A DNA stretch of 64,000 nt from Bryopsis sp. KO-2023 (Eukaryota > Chlorophyta > Ulvophyceae > Bryopsidales > Bryopsidaceae): positions 5,022,001 to 5,086,000 of the forward strand of contig BSYQ01000008.1 of NCBI GenBank assembly GCA_030272585.1, given 5' to 3'. Each line of letters opens with the position of its first letter. Position 1 is the stretch's first letter. A program made the translations under genes and the position numbers. Below are positions 46,071 to 59,600 of this stretch, one piece after another. The notes beneath the pieces are model-generated. The model was not told where the DNA came from and ran no database searches. It saw nothing but the letters and a program-made list of their open reading frames with translations.

Positions 46071-46537
46071 TTTTCCAGTGAAATTCTGCAAGGAAGACAC
46101 ACAGGACAAGCGCAAAAGAAAGCTGTAGTTACTGGAATCGGAAAGGAGGGGGTGAAAATTAAGATAAATCCGGCACAGTCACGCGTCCCCCCCTCATGTA
46201 CATTTCGACTGTAACATTTGTGATGCAGTTTTAATCACAGTTTCCATCAGCATCAGCAGCAGGTGGAGCAGCCGCTGCATGGCTCTCTTGGCGGGTTGGG
46301 TTGTTGGGCTTGTGGCTGGGTCCAGTTCTCGCTTCTGCCCCAGTGGTAACGTAAAGCTTTGGGTGGACCCTCTGGAGGGGTCATGTTTTTTTGGCTCCGG
46401 AAGGAAAAATATCTGCCGCAAAACGCAAGCTCCACAACATGAGCGACGTCATGTCCGTATGACAGACATCCAGCATCTTACGGGGTTCTTCAGCTGCTCC
46501 CAAAGGCACTCTTCGGCGAAAGTTTGCTGTCCATACC
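46071..46537. promoter_or_regulatory. shared upstream region of the divergent NHX and SulP genes
   Basis: About 470 bases separate the two start codons, so the promoters must lie here back to back or overlap. I see no clear TATA box. The NHX reading starts directly after a possible acceptor (TTGCAGAATTTCACTGG), hinting at an upstream non-coding exon. Confidence 0.45.
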
Positions 46538-49500
46538 ATGCTCACTATTGGCACCAGCACTTTCCCGAAGAGGTTCGCACCTTCGGCCCGCCGTCCTTTC
46601 GATAGGCAGGGTACGTTGTCCAGACGTTCCTGCGATAAACAGCGTGTGCGTGGGATACGATCTCATCCAGCGTGTGTTACATCTACTCCCTGTACATATG
46701 TTGCGGCAAGCGTCGTTTCTAAAAAGACGCATGCCCGGGTGGTGGCATGCGGAGCCGCGGACGTGAGCAGGGATGACTTCTTGAGCGCGAGTGGAAATTT
46801 GAAGACGGCACTTCCGGAAACGCTTAGTGGTGACGTTTTCGGAGGTGTGACGGCTGCCGTTGTGGCGCTGCCTTTGGCACTCGCTTTCGGAGTTGCTTCA
46901 GGTATTCAATTTTCAAGCACCGGTTCTTCATCCTTTTTCCCTTTCCTTCGTTTCGAGTCAGTCACTCGGAAAAGCCGCGTATAGACGCAGCCCCGTCGAT
47001 AGTGGCTTCAGGGAACAGCACCCCCTGCGATGACGCTTTCTCAAAGACGTCACCATGCAATCGTCGGGTGTTGCGTGTGTCTGTTGCCGTCCCAAGTCAA
47101 TGGTTCCCATGTCTGACATACGAACATACCTGGGGAGAAATTAATTGACACTTTATGTACCTCCACCCTTGCTGTCCCGAGATGAGGTGTCAGTCTTCCA
47201 GAATCAGTGTTCTTGGTCTGACTTACAGTTTCTGCACACAGGGATGGGTCCACAGGCAGGCTTGTATGGGGCAATTTTCGCTGGATTTTTCGCAGCCTTG
47301 CTGGGTGGAACTCCTGCTCAAGTCACTGGCCCCACAGGTCCAATGACTGTCGTGACAGCAGCTACGGTTGCACAATATTCAGGAAACCCTGCGCTAGTTT
47401 TCGCAATGATCGCTATGTCGGTGAGTCCTTCTGGTGAAATAGAACAGCACTTCTGACTTTTTTTTTGGCCTTTTTTTTAGGCAGGTCAAATTCCTGGTAG
47501 CCATCAGAACACACCCTTTTCTCAAGATGTTGTATTTTCTGACTACAGTTGAGCATTACGTTTGTTAATTTCATTTTCGTAAATTCCACATTCTATAACC
47601 TCAAATCAAATCAGAAGCAAAAAAACAAACCCAGCTTCTTTTGTTCTGTGCGTGCAGGGACTCATGCAAATCGTGATGGGGGTGCTAAAATTCGGGCGAT
47701 ACATCAGGTTGGGCAATTTTCCACAGTGTTTTGGCACCATATCGCAGTAGTGCTTTACTTATATATGCAAATTTGAGGATTCCTATTCTGTCTTGCTTCA
47801 CAGGTTGGTCCCGAGTGCGGTTTTAACTGGCTTCATGTCAGGCATTGGATGTATTATATTGTTAACTCAGATGCCAGCGCTGCTGGGGCTGCCTGCATTC
47901 CCCACTACAGTGGTAAGTAGCCAGTCAAGGTGTTTTTTGATTCTGGAAGCTTCACCCAATGAGCACATGAGTGGCTGGTCCTTTCGTTCGATTTTGATTT
48001 TATAATTACCAGCTTCCACTCAAAAGCTGATGGTCAGCGGTGCAAACTTTAAAAAAAAGGTCTAAGAATAAACGCGAAAACTGGTTGGCGTGTTGTGCAG
48101 GAAGCTTTGAAATCGATGCCCACACTGTTCACAAACGTAAATCCGCATGCTGCTGGTGTGGGGCTGTTGTCATTGGTGATCTGCGTCCTCACTCCAAAGA
48201 AAATCACGAAATACGTGCCATCCTCTCTGCTAGCATTGGTTGTGGGAACAGTCATGTCGACCGCAGCTGGCCTCAGTGAGTAGTTTTCCTTTCAAGCAAA
48301 TTAACAAATCACCTACCAACATCAGGTAGCCTTGCGATGTTTCACTTTCTTTATGAAAACTTTTTTTTGTGAAAGTTTTTTTTTGTGGGTTTTTGCGTTC
48401 AAGGTCTGCCGACATTGGGGCACATACCAAGCCAAGTACCGTCGCCTGTACCGCTTTCGTTTCCTTTGGAAATGATGCCCATGATGCTGAAAACTTCGTT
48501 CATTTTGGCTCTGTTGGGAGGAATTGACAGCCTTTTGACCTCCTTGGTGGCGGATTCGTTGACGAACACTTACCACGATTCCGATCAAGAAATGATTGGT
48601 CAGGTGGGGGGGAAAACAAGCACCTTGATTTCTTTGTTTTTCTAAACCAAAAAATATACTGTATTTGAAACTGAAGTAGCCATTGACACCAGTGTCGACA
48701 GTTTTAACAGAAAAGATCATGTCCGATTCAAAGCGAAGGAGGGGGGGGGGGGGGCATGAACAAAAATGGCTATAAATAGAAAACGTCAGGAGCAGGTCTT
48801 ATGGTTGATTGGTGATGAGTCATCATTGATAAATCATCTGCTGAAGTTCTGCTGATAAATTGAGATAATCCAAATTGGAAGAGCCTCCTGTGGGGGGTTG
48901 TGGTTCTGACGGGACCGGCTGCTTAACTTTGACGGCATGTTTTTTAATTATCCACGACAGTGTGAGTTTTTTACTGTGGTTTTGCTGATCAGGGGGTGGG
49001 AAATGCTGTAGCTGGCTGTTTCGGGGGAATACCCTCAGCTGGTGCCACCATGCGGACAGTAATCAACATTCGATCGGGAGGTCGAACCCGATTGGCAGGG
49101 GCTCTCCATTCCGTGGTTTTGCTGGCAGTGGTGGTGGGGCTTGGGGGTGTCGCTCAGAACATCCCTTTGGCTGTTTTGGCTGGGATTCTGATGAAAACAG
49201 GCTTGGATATCATTGATGTCAAGTTTTTGGAGAGAATTCCAAGATTGCCATTTTCGTCTACGATAGTCATGGTAAGAAAAAAATTGAAGGGAAAAAAAAA
49301 GTGCTGTATAAACGTAATCATCTAACAGTTTTCCATCAGAAAGAGGAAAAGCAATTTTCCCCTTCTTTTTCCTTTTTTAACGACCCTTTTCTTTGCATAG
49401 AGTTGGAGCAAAAAGTAGAAAAAAAAATAGAGGTGACATCTGGCTGGATTTTCATTTTTTTTTGTCCTGATGTGGTGGTGAAGGGGCCCTGGATATGTTC

Positions 49501-50614
49501 CGTTTTCTAATTGCCCTTTTTTTGTCTTTGTTTTTGCAGATGTCTGTTTTGTTGCTGACTGTGTTTGTGGATTTGATCGTGGCTGTTGCTGCTGGATGTA
49601 TTCTTTCGTCCCTGCTCCTGGTCAAACAATTGGCCGACAGCCAAATCGACGGCTGCACCGTTATCACTCGTCAGGATATCAAAGCAGACGGGAGCATTTC
49701 TCAAAAAATGGGCCTTTCTGAAAGGGCACAAATTCTGCTGGGAAAAGGCCAGGTACCCCCCACGGTTGCATGACTTTTCACCCCATTTCTTGCAATATTC
49801 AGTTTACCGATAAAAACAACTCGTCTTTTAGCCGCGACAGGCTGCATTTTTATTTTTTTTAATTACTAAATTCAAAAAAATATTTAATTCAAAAAAGAAA
49901 ACCCACAAAAATTACCAATAGAAACTTCTGTAGGATTTTTTTTATTAATAAATTTTGTTTGTGGCATTTACTTCGTTATTGTAGAACATTTCACCAAACG
50001 TCCCGCTGACATGACTGACATGTGCTGATGCCTTGATGGAAACTTTCGATCGACAGTTTCAAGATTTTTTGCAATTTTTTGCAGGTTGGTTTGTTCGCCA
50101 TGCAAGGGTCGTTCACTTTCAGTGCGTCCAATGGCATGCTGAGAAAACTGTTGCCTAAGATGGAGAAATTTCGGGCGTCGGTTATTGACTTGAGCAGTGT
50201 GAGTTTGGTGGATGGGGATGCTGCCCTGGCGATCGAGGAAATGGCCAAGAGGTGCTTTGTCCAGTTCGGATGCCAATTGAAAACAGTTCAATGAAACAAA
50301 CACGACTGGATCTCCAAAAGACTGCCAGAAATGCTGTGATTGTGAATTAATTGAAGAATTTTCAGTTACATGGAATGAACCCTTGGTGTGTGTGGTTTTT
50401 TTTTGTTGTGGTTTGGATTTTCAGAGAGAGTGAAGCTGGGAGGTGCCTGTTTGTGTGTGGAGCATCGCCCTCCATAACAGAGTTGCTGGACAAAATGGGG
50501 GTGTCTGAAAAGTTGAGTCAACCCCCCTCCATCTTAACGGAAGACGCTCTCCAGTTTGCCCTCGATCAGCTCTATATCGATAGCGGCACGTTCTGTAAAT
50601 TTGACCAAAAGTGA
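46538..50614 (+). CDS. SulP-family anion transporter with STAS domain
   Basis: Ten exons: 46538-46901, 47242-47420, 47658-47707, 47804-47912, 48101-48275, 48404-48603, 48993-49271, 49540-49752, 50085-50251 and 50425-50614. Phases fit throughout, 1926 bases, 641 residues. The first 85 residues are Arg/Ser/Thr-rich with few acids, resembling a transit peptide (inference). The membrane core begins DVFGGVTAAVVALPLALAFG and contains AGLYGAIFAGFFAALLGGTP, QVTGPTGPMTVV, LLGGIDSLLTSLVADSLT and GGIPSAGATMRTVINIRSGG, all SulP signatures. The C-terminal STAS domain is split over the last two exons (VIDLSSVSLVDGDAALAIEE, LFVCGASPSITELLDKMG). The core resembles bacterial-type SulP permeases, some of which carry bicarbonate (BicA) or sulfate; the substrate cannot be read from sequence. 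Start codon choice is tentative. Confidence 0.92.
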
Positions 50615-51507
50615 CCGAATTTTTTCTGTTCTTTTTTATTTTTTAAGTTTCTGGAGGGGGGGGGGGGAGGGAAACTTGACAAGGAGCTTGGAAAAATGCT
50701 GGAAAAAAGGGCGAAAAAAAAGGTGGAAAAGTATAAATAGTAGAGGGTGGTTGAGAAAAACACTGAAAAAAGGAACAAAAATGCTGTTGTGTACATTGGC
50801 ACATTGGTGGAGTATCAGGTGAGGATATTGTGCCCCCAAGTTGATCTTAGACAGAAATTGGTACTGGTAGGTATTTGATGAAGCTTTTGGGGTGATTAGT
50901 ACTGGGGATTTGGGAGGGTGGGGGGGCTTTTCCTCGAGAAAGGGAATTTTTTTGCATGCTTGTTCAACTTCGAGCATGTCATTCTTTGTTGTGTAAGTGG
51001 AATTCTGTTGTTGCTGATTTGAAAGGGATGTTGTCTGAACGTTTATGTAACAAAAATAGCTTTTATGACCGGTGATGTAAGCTGTCAGATGCCCCACTGA
51101 CCCACTGATCGCATTGATCTGGCCTCCTGCTGAGCGGTGGTCCCCCTGAGCACGAAAAAAAAAGCAAAAGGACAAAAGAAACGTTCTGGAAAAATGTTGG
51201 GATGTATATTTTGTGACAAAGGAGGATGCTGCAGTTGGATTCAGCTTTGGTGGTTGTGGAGGGTCATACTGAACCTAGGTCTGACTTGTCTTTCGTCACC
51301 CAGTCCCAAACCAAACCAAGCCACCAACATATGTACCCCTCGCTTCCACCCCGTCATATGTCTCTCCATCTTGCACAGTTCATTACACCATCCTCCACAC
51401 AACCCAAACAAAAAAAGTGCGTTTTCATATATATTGCACAGCGTATCAATTCCAGCAGCGAGAACTCCCCACCGCATGTGTCTGACAGCCACCCACATCT
51501 GCATGTG

Positions 51508-51555
51508 GACATGCACATGCACATGCACATGTACATGCACATCCACATCCAAGAC
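51508..51555 (+). repeat. ACATGC hexamer microsatellite
   Basis: Seven to eight degenerate copies of the hexamer ACATGC/ACATCC in a row. Confidence 0.85.
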
Positions 51556-54500
51556 ATGCATGCTGCCACATGCCACAGCTCACAGATCCCCATTGCATAA
51601 ATGGGAAATTCAGCACCACTCATATGGAATAACAAAAAAAGGGGCATGGTGGTTGAGTTGTCTGTGGAACTAAATCTTCCTCTCGCACTTATTTTTTTTC
51701 ATTAGAACCTTAACAACTTGCCCTCCTATCCCAAACCACCATGGCCACATATATTTTTCAAAAGCATCGATCACGGGAAAAAAAAAGCTTTCATTTAACC
51801 TTGCTTTCAGCATCGACATAATAACAAACCCAATATATATAAATATATACACATATATATATATATCTGTTTCCCCCCCAAAAGTCATAGACACATCCCT
51901 CCCTCCCTCTCCCCAGTCCATATAATTTTCACTCTTTCAAGGTGTATTTGCTATACTTTTCAGTGTACACCTCGATCAAAAATTCTATTCCTTTTCTTTT
52001 GTTTTCAACCCCACCCCCCCTCCCCCCATTTTCTTCTTGTTTGAGAAAAACAGAAAAAGAAACAAAAATCGTGCAAAAGTACAATGCTAATAAAATAGAC
52101 AAGATAATTTTTTTCCCTTGAAATGCAGAGCAGCAAATCACCCACCTCAATTTTTTTTTTCTTTTTCCCTTTCTGTCCTTTCACTCACCCACACAAAACT
52201 CCCCCCCGAGATATTAAAAACAAAAAAAAACAAGGAAATTACTTCGCCTATAACAACATTGAACCACCGATTTTCTTTCTTTTTTTTCCTTCTTTTTCCG
52301 GTTTTTTTTTTTTTTTTTTTTTTCGCCCATCGCTAACTGCACTTTTCAAAAGTACAAAGTTTCACATACATATATATATATATGAGAATATATCTGCTCT
52401 CTTTTTTCACATAATTTCCCCAGCAAGAAAATCGACACACACATACATATGCATAAATACACACACATATATATCAAATCATTATATACACATAAATATG
52501 AAATATATAGTGTTATGGCTAGGACCTTGACCGAATACGGTTCAGAGGTCATTGGACACTTCTTGATTCTTGCGATGCAAATCCAAAAGGCCTATTTTTT
52601 CTTTAAAACCCAAAAAACCCTGTCTTTAGGTTTTTTTTCTTTTTTTTCTTTTTTGCGTTCTTTTTGGTCTATTAATTAACCAACTCCATTCCATACCCCC
52701 CTCCCCCCCCCCCTCCCTTTTGAATGCCCCTGTGGATATTCTCCCATGGAAAACCCCATTTTTGCTGACCCGAAATAGATGTTATGACCTGTATCATTAA
52801 AAAAATAAAACGCTCTTATTGGCTTTTCCCTTACCAATCAGTCATCACAGCACAACACAAATTGAATGATAAACCCGCACAAACCCTCAAAATACATATC
52901 TCTAGATTAAAAAAAAAACGATGCATTTCCCCACCCACCCACCACCCACCTCCTTCCCAAAACCGAAATAAAAAACAAAACAAAACGAAAATAAACAAAA
53001 AAACTCCCTTATCCTGTCCATCTTTGAAAACAACCCCCCCTTACCCAGATTTTGGCTTTTTAAGTTTTTGCCATACAATTTCCATTCTCCCTCCCTTTTC
53101 TCCCTCAGCATTTTTTGTTTGATTTTTTTGAAAATAAAACTTTTTTTCCCCTTGAAAAAAAAAAACCTTAACCTTTTGTTTTTCTGGTGATCGCGTCGAA
53201 AAGGCCCCTTTGCCCGGCTCCCAAGCACCTCATGCACATAATCTAATACCCATCCCATTTTCCCCCCCTTCTTTCTTTTATATATTTTTAAAGCCCAATT
53301 ATAAACCCCAAGTTCTTTTTTCTTAAATTTTCTGGTGTCTTTTCTCCTTTTTTTCTTTTTTTGGTCTCTTTTTTTAACCTTTTTGTTTTATGGGTTTTTT
53401 TTTCCCTCCAAATATTTCGACATACACACCCCATCAGTACAAGTTTTTTCCCTAGGTTTGTCAGTTGCTATCGAAAGTTAAAAAAAAAAAAAAAAAAGAT
53501 CGAGAGTTCAAAAAGAAATACCCCAGTTCATATCGCGAAGAAGCCCCGCCATTTTCCTTTTTTCCCGTGGGGGTCTTTCTTTCCACCAAGGGACCATCGA
53601 GCAGCACACAACATTTCCACTTGTACTTTTTTTGTTTTTTTCGTTGCACACATCACAAGTACTAGATAAATCCAAAATAAAACCCGAAAAAAAAAAAAAA
53701 AAAAAAAACCCAAAAAAAACATGGCCACTCCTTCAAAAATTGTCGGTTCACCTCAGAATAATTTAATGAGCAAAAAAAAAAAAAAAAAACACAGCAAGAA
53801 AAACAAAACTTTTGAAAAAAAAAAAACACCTCCCTATCCTCTGTTTTTTTCTTTCTTGTTCATCCAGCAGTTTTGAAGTGAAAACCATGCTTCCAACATT
53901 TTTCTTCTTTTTTGCTCGCTCATTGGTGGGTTTTTGAAAAAAGAAATCTGATTCAAAAGCGACGCCTCCAGGAACATGGGATTTTTTTTCCCCTGCCCCC
54001 TATATATAGGCACCCAAACAAGCATATGTGTGTATCTCTCCCTAACCTTTTTTCTTTTTCCCCCTGTCTTTTTTTTTTCCAATAAGGTCACGCACATCTG
54101 AGATTCATTGGTTTTACACTGTTCCTCTCTTTGAATTTTTTTTTTCCACAAACTGGTCTCCAGAAAACCCCATATCAATTTTTCCTTTGAAATGCTCGCC
54201 CCCAGTCTATATGATTTTCTTTTTTTCCTCACAGCTCATTATTCGGATACCTTTTTTTGCCCACCACCCATTCTATTTCGGTTTCAATCTTCTCTTTCCA
54301 ACTAGATCATTGAAATAAGAAGAAGAAGAAAAAAAAAAAAAAAACTCCTTGAACAGACTTTATGCCCCATTTCTCTTCTCTCCTCCATTTCCTATGCTTT
54401 TTTTTCTCAATTTTTTTTTTTTTCGAATAGTACCACCACCCAAAAAACAAAACAAAAAAAAACACTCCATCATTCAGTTTTCCCGTCCTCCATTCTTAAA

Positions 54501-54598
54501 GACTCATCAAATCAAGCCACAGATAATTTCTTTTTTTCTTTTTTGCAGTCCTTTTGTTGAAAAAGAAAACCCCAAAAAAAGAAATTCCAAAAAAAAAA

Positions 54599-54665
54599 AT
54601 TATATATATGTCTATATATATATATATGTGTGTGTGTGCGTGTATGCGTGTAAATGTGTGTGTGT
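54599..54665 (+). repeat. compound AT/GT microsatellite
   Basis: A TATATATA run passes into GTGTGTGTGCGTGTATGCGTG. Similar AT runs are at about 51833-51866, 52371-52384, 56106-56127 and 56594-56618. Confidence 0.85.
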
Positions 54666-56617
54666 AGATATATCGTGTCCCCTCTCCAAAATGGTAAAGC
54701 ACAATAATGGCATGAATTGAAACCCCTCCAAGTTCTTTTTTCCTTCCCTTGTTTTGTTTTCGCCCATACAATACCCCCAATCAATTTTCACTTTTATTTT
54801 CCTATTCCTTTTTGCTTAAAACATTTAAAAACACAACATTGAATTCTTTTTCTCTTCAGCTCACCATTTTTTTTTTCTTCCTCTTTTTGCCCAGTTTTTA
54901 GTCATTACAACTAGAAATGACTAAAGAAAAGAAAGAAAAAAAACACCAAAATTTTATCTCACTTTTCAGACACGTTTCGAACACACTTTGTCTCTTTTTT
55001 CTTTTTTTTTTCCCTTGTCTGACAATCGAGTTGAAAAAGATACTCATTACCCAAAAGCCAAAAAAAAAAAAAAAAGATGAAGGAAAAAAACACAAGCATA
55101 AAAAAAAAAAGAAACAAACTCTTCTCCCCAAATTTTCCGCCCCCTTGTTGTTTTGGGTCATAGTTTTTTTTTTCATGTGCTTTTTCTTTCTTTTTTTCTT
55201 TCCTTTTTTTTTTCAAGCCCCCTCTCAGTGACCCCTTCGTTTTTTTTTGCCTTTTTCTTCTGTTTTTTTTTTTTCTCTTTCTTTGCTTTTGCAACACAAC
55301 AGAACACCCCCTCTTGGATGCAACACTTTTCCAACCGACAAACAGTCCAATAAAAAGCTGAAATGGTCTTTTTCTTTTGATATTTCCCTCTTCCCCCCCC
55401 CCCCCCCCAAAAAAAAAACACCAACATTTGAACAAAACACTCCCTCAATCACCCCAAAGGCCTGACTTGTTTCCTTGAAAACCACAACTTGAAAAATGTT
55501 GTTGGTCGACGACCCCCAGCGGCCCCCCACACCCCAAATTCTGAAATCCTTTCTTTTCTGGCTTCATCTTTTCCCCCGACCAAAACGGCGTATAACAAAC
55601 CGACAACTGTTTTCCACCACCCTTTCAAAAGGGAAGAAAGGGAAAAAAAATCAGTTTTTGTCCCCCTTTTTTCTTTTTTGTTTTTGGATTGTTAAGAAAT
55701 TCAAAAAGCATTGTAGTCTTTCATTAGTCGCATCGTTTCGTCACAAAAAAAAAGAAGAAAAACAATATGGAAAATGAAAAAAAAACAAAAAACAAGGGCC
55801 CAACAAGGCGAAAAAACCCAAATATGAAACTTTTTTTTTTCAACTTTTCTTGGATGATATGTATATTTTTTTTTTCGTTTTTTTGTTTTTTTTTGCTTTT
55901 GTTTCTTTGGAATTCTTCCTTCCCCCCCCCCTTTTTTTTTTCCTCTTTTCTTTTTAAATACGTGTGAAGTGACATCACAAGGCAAATTTCCTCCCAACAT
56001 GAAAGCACTCTCTTTTTTTTCCTCCTTTTTTTTTTACCCCCTTAAGTTTGACATTTCCCCTCATTTCCAAACGAAATCACAAAACCAAACGAAGTGAATA
56101 CATAAATATATCTATATATATATATATGAAGAGACATATATTCTGCATTAACCAGAAGTTTTCCCCACTTTTCGCCACGACATTCCAGAACGGAGTAAAG
56201 GAAATACATGCGAGTTCCAAAAGGGAAAAAAAAAGGAACGACCCCAGGCCAAACACCCCCATGAAACAATCAAAAATCAACGCCGAAAAAAACAAAAGAC
56301 TTCCAAACATAATCAGGGTAATATATATAACAACGACAATGTCGGATTTTCTCAATCAATCATTTTTTTTTCCTCTCTCCCTCTTTTTTCTTTTTTCCCT
56401 TTTTTTGTTTTGGGTGGGGGGTAAGGAGGGATCTTTCGCTTGTTCCTTTTTTTTTCCTCCTTTTTTTTTCGGAGGGGTGAAATCTCTTTCTTTCTTTTTT
56501 TCTCTCTCTCTCTCTTAAAAACCCAATCTATATCGTGAAGAAAAAAAAAAAAAAACATTAGAAAAAAAACAAACATATGTATGGAGAATGATGGATATAT
56601 ATATATGTGTGTGTGTA

Positions 56618-59600
56618 TCACTGATCGAAAGGCTCCGATTGACATCGCCTAAAATTTGGAATTGGGGGTCTAGCAACAGGGGAAAGCACTCGAACGCGAG
56701 GTCTAATGCCTTCAGTCACGGATGAGCGGGGGGTCAGGGCGTTTTGATACATGTTGTATTCTTGAGTAAAATCATCACTTTCTCCAATGATTTTTTTACT
56801 CTCTTCTGAACCAGGTTCGATTCCCAACGCATTGTAAACATCGGAGGTTTCATGTCCTGCAAAAAAAAAAATTAAAAAAAGTCAAAAAATCTTCCAAAAA
56901 TCATCCAACAATACACTAAGCGTAAAATTTTGTTTGGTATTGATCGATATCCAAACGAATTCTTAACATAACTCTTATTTTTAATTTAAAAAAACAACAA
57001 AACTATTTATTCGCCTGTTCGAGGAAAAAAAAAAAAAAATACTCAGAGAAAAAACCAGCAGGTACGCTTCTGATTTCCGAAAAGCATCGCACACACAAAA
57101 AAAAGCAGTTTTTTTACACTATACCTTGGCGAACTTCTGAGATTTTTACGTGTTCGTATCTTTTCAGTTGCGCCATGAATCGTCTTCCAGCCTCAGAAAA
57201 TGCGTCTGGGCACTCTTTCCCCACCCACAACACTGCTCTTCGAGGCTTTTGAACGATCAATACACAAGCTCCACGGGGATCTAAAATGTGTTCTCTGTCG
57301 TTTCGGGTTAACAGTCGTGGAACCTACCAATTAATTTTCAAAAAAAAAAACCAGAAAATCGTCGAATCCCATGTGAAAAATTGTGTTTACAGATCAATTT
57401 TTCTTCTTTTGATACATACATATGTGCAAAAAAAAATAAAAAAATATATATATATGTTTTTTTTTGGTTTTTTTGTCCAGGCGATGTGATACATACAAAA
57501 AACATGCACATTGAAACTGCTTAAATTTAGTTATTTATTTTTGGTGTACAGGGGGATTTGTTTTCGTGTGTATTACTCATTATTAGTTATTTTTTCATTT
57601 GTTCACCAATGAATCCGCAATTTTTGTGTCTAGATATTTAAAAAAAAAATCAAGGACAAGCAGACGTCTCGACAATCTACCAACCCTCCAAAACAATCAG
57701 AAAATTTTATTGATTGACTTTCACTGCTTATCTTGGATGGCTTTACTATGGGGAATAAAAGGGATGAAAGAAACTTGAATTGAGAAAACTAAACCACAAA
57801 GAGAGAGAAAAAAAGCCAAAAGAAAAACAACAATGAAGCGATTTCACTTACCAGGTATGTTGGTTTGCACCTGGACTGTGGTCTGATTCTGTAAATGTTG
57901 AATTGATCTCGATTTGCGAATATGCGTTGTTCCCAAAACATCAACTGTCAAAAAAAATTTAAAAAAAAAATAAAAAATCACATTCACATTCACATCCAAT
58001 GGGCACAGCAAAACAGAATTTATTGTGTACAGATAAAAAAATGTTCCTCAATCCCACTTTTAAGCATGCAATCAAACAGAGATTTCCCCTACCCCCCCAA
58101 AAAAGGAGGATAGTATATTTCGAATGATCTCCCAAGTTCCACCCCCAAAACAAAATCACTCAGAAATGCTTTTTTTTTTTAATGGAACTGATTATTTAAT
58201 TCGCAGCTTGATCTTACATGAGACATTTCATCACTAATCCATCAAGACACACTTGATCAGATTTTTTTTTTTTTCATTGCTGAGTATATTTTATCCGTTG
58301 TCCAATTACCTGCAAGGAAAAGCCAGCATTGGGATCCACAACTCCCCTCTTTTCCTGTACGATAAAAACACACACACACACCAAAAGAAATTATTTCACA
58401 TGATTTCCAGCACATCGACTTTTAGGGGATAAAAAAAGATCTCATGATTCATGACTCACTCAGATTGGAAGAATTAGAATGAGAATTGCTTTCTAGAAAA
58501 CTATAATTCCGTTTCGTTCATTAATATCTTCTTAACTTTTTCCAGCAATCGAAATGGTAGATCTTCTTCTTGCTACTCAATGTGGTCCCGATTATTTAAT
58601 TTAATTTTTTATTTATTTTTCCTGTGATGTTCTAGATGTGCATTGGGGAAAAAGATGATACCTTCATTTCGGCTTTGACGATATCAAAAGATTTCCCCGT
58701 CCGCCACATTGCATAAGCAATAACAATTGCTGAACTTCGTGATACACCCTGAGAGCAGTGCACGAACACGCGGCCCCCTTTTCGCTCTGCCTGTAAGCAA
58801 AATCCACCAACACCGATATAAATATATCTGTAAAGATCTACGTTTGCATACATAGTTAATTTCAATTTTTTTTTTCCTTTCTGTAGATATGTGTGTATAT
58901 TTTCATTTTTATTTTTTCCGACTTTTTGAATCGCCACCCACTCACTCATGTGCACAATGGACAGACATGCAGAAAAGCTAACTCCTTTCAATCCATCATA
59001 GCATTTTGGTTCAAAGTCATGGGAGATATTCCAAAAATATTTTCATGGATTTAGAAGAAAAAAACAACTGGAATTATGTGTTTTGTTTGGGTAAAAAAAA
59101 GGTTTCGGAGTGAGAAAAATTTACAATGGTTTTTATTCGTCTCGAACAAAAATATTGAAGAAGAAAAAAAAGGGTTAAATGTGGGTAAGCAATAATTTTG
59201 TGGAAAAAAATCTTGACTTTTCTTGCTTATCTGGAAATGAGCCATCACATACAGCATCAAAATTGCCACATTTTTTTCTCCGAAAAACTGAGTTCAATTT
59301 TTGCATTAACTTACAACAAATCTCATGGATTTTGATGCCTATTTTGCTTACTTCTTCGATGAAGTCGAACACATCGTATAGCACACACAAAATATCTTCG
59401 TTTCCAGAGTCTGGGAAAAAAATAAATAAAAAAATAGAAATTAATACAATCAGGGATGAACACAAACTAACAAAATAAATTATTCAGATGATTATTCAGT
59501 ATAAACAATTCCCTACCCCTGCACCCCCCCCCCAAAAAAAATGAATACATTCATCACAAGCACAATCCAAATCTATGAAATCTGTGTTTACTTTTTGTTT

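Larger units (their letters stand above)
50615..56617. other. 6 kb homopolymer-rich stretch without a supported gene
   Basis: Dominated by runs of A, T and C and alternating polypyrimidine and polypurine tracts, especially 52100-56500. All long frames here are Phe/Leu/Ser or Lys/Glu-rich products of such runs. Contains several AT and TG microsatellites. I see no family motif or RNA gene. Confidence 0.7.

Noticed and set aside
52100-56520. Many frames of 60-160 codons on both strands
   Set aside because: They are translations of A, T, AT and GA runs (Phe, Lys, Arg, Leu strings) without motifs, splice logic or start context.
56800-56830. GGTTCGATTCCC, a tRNA T-loop box
   Set aside because: It lies inside the conserved reading frame of the MKP1-like gene and no cloverleaf forms.
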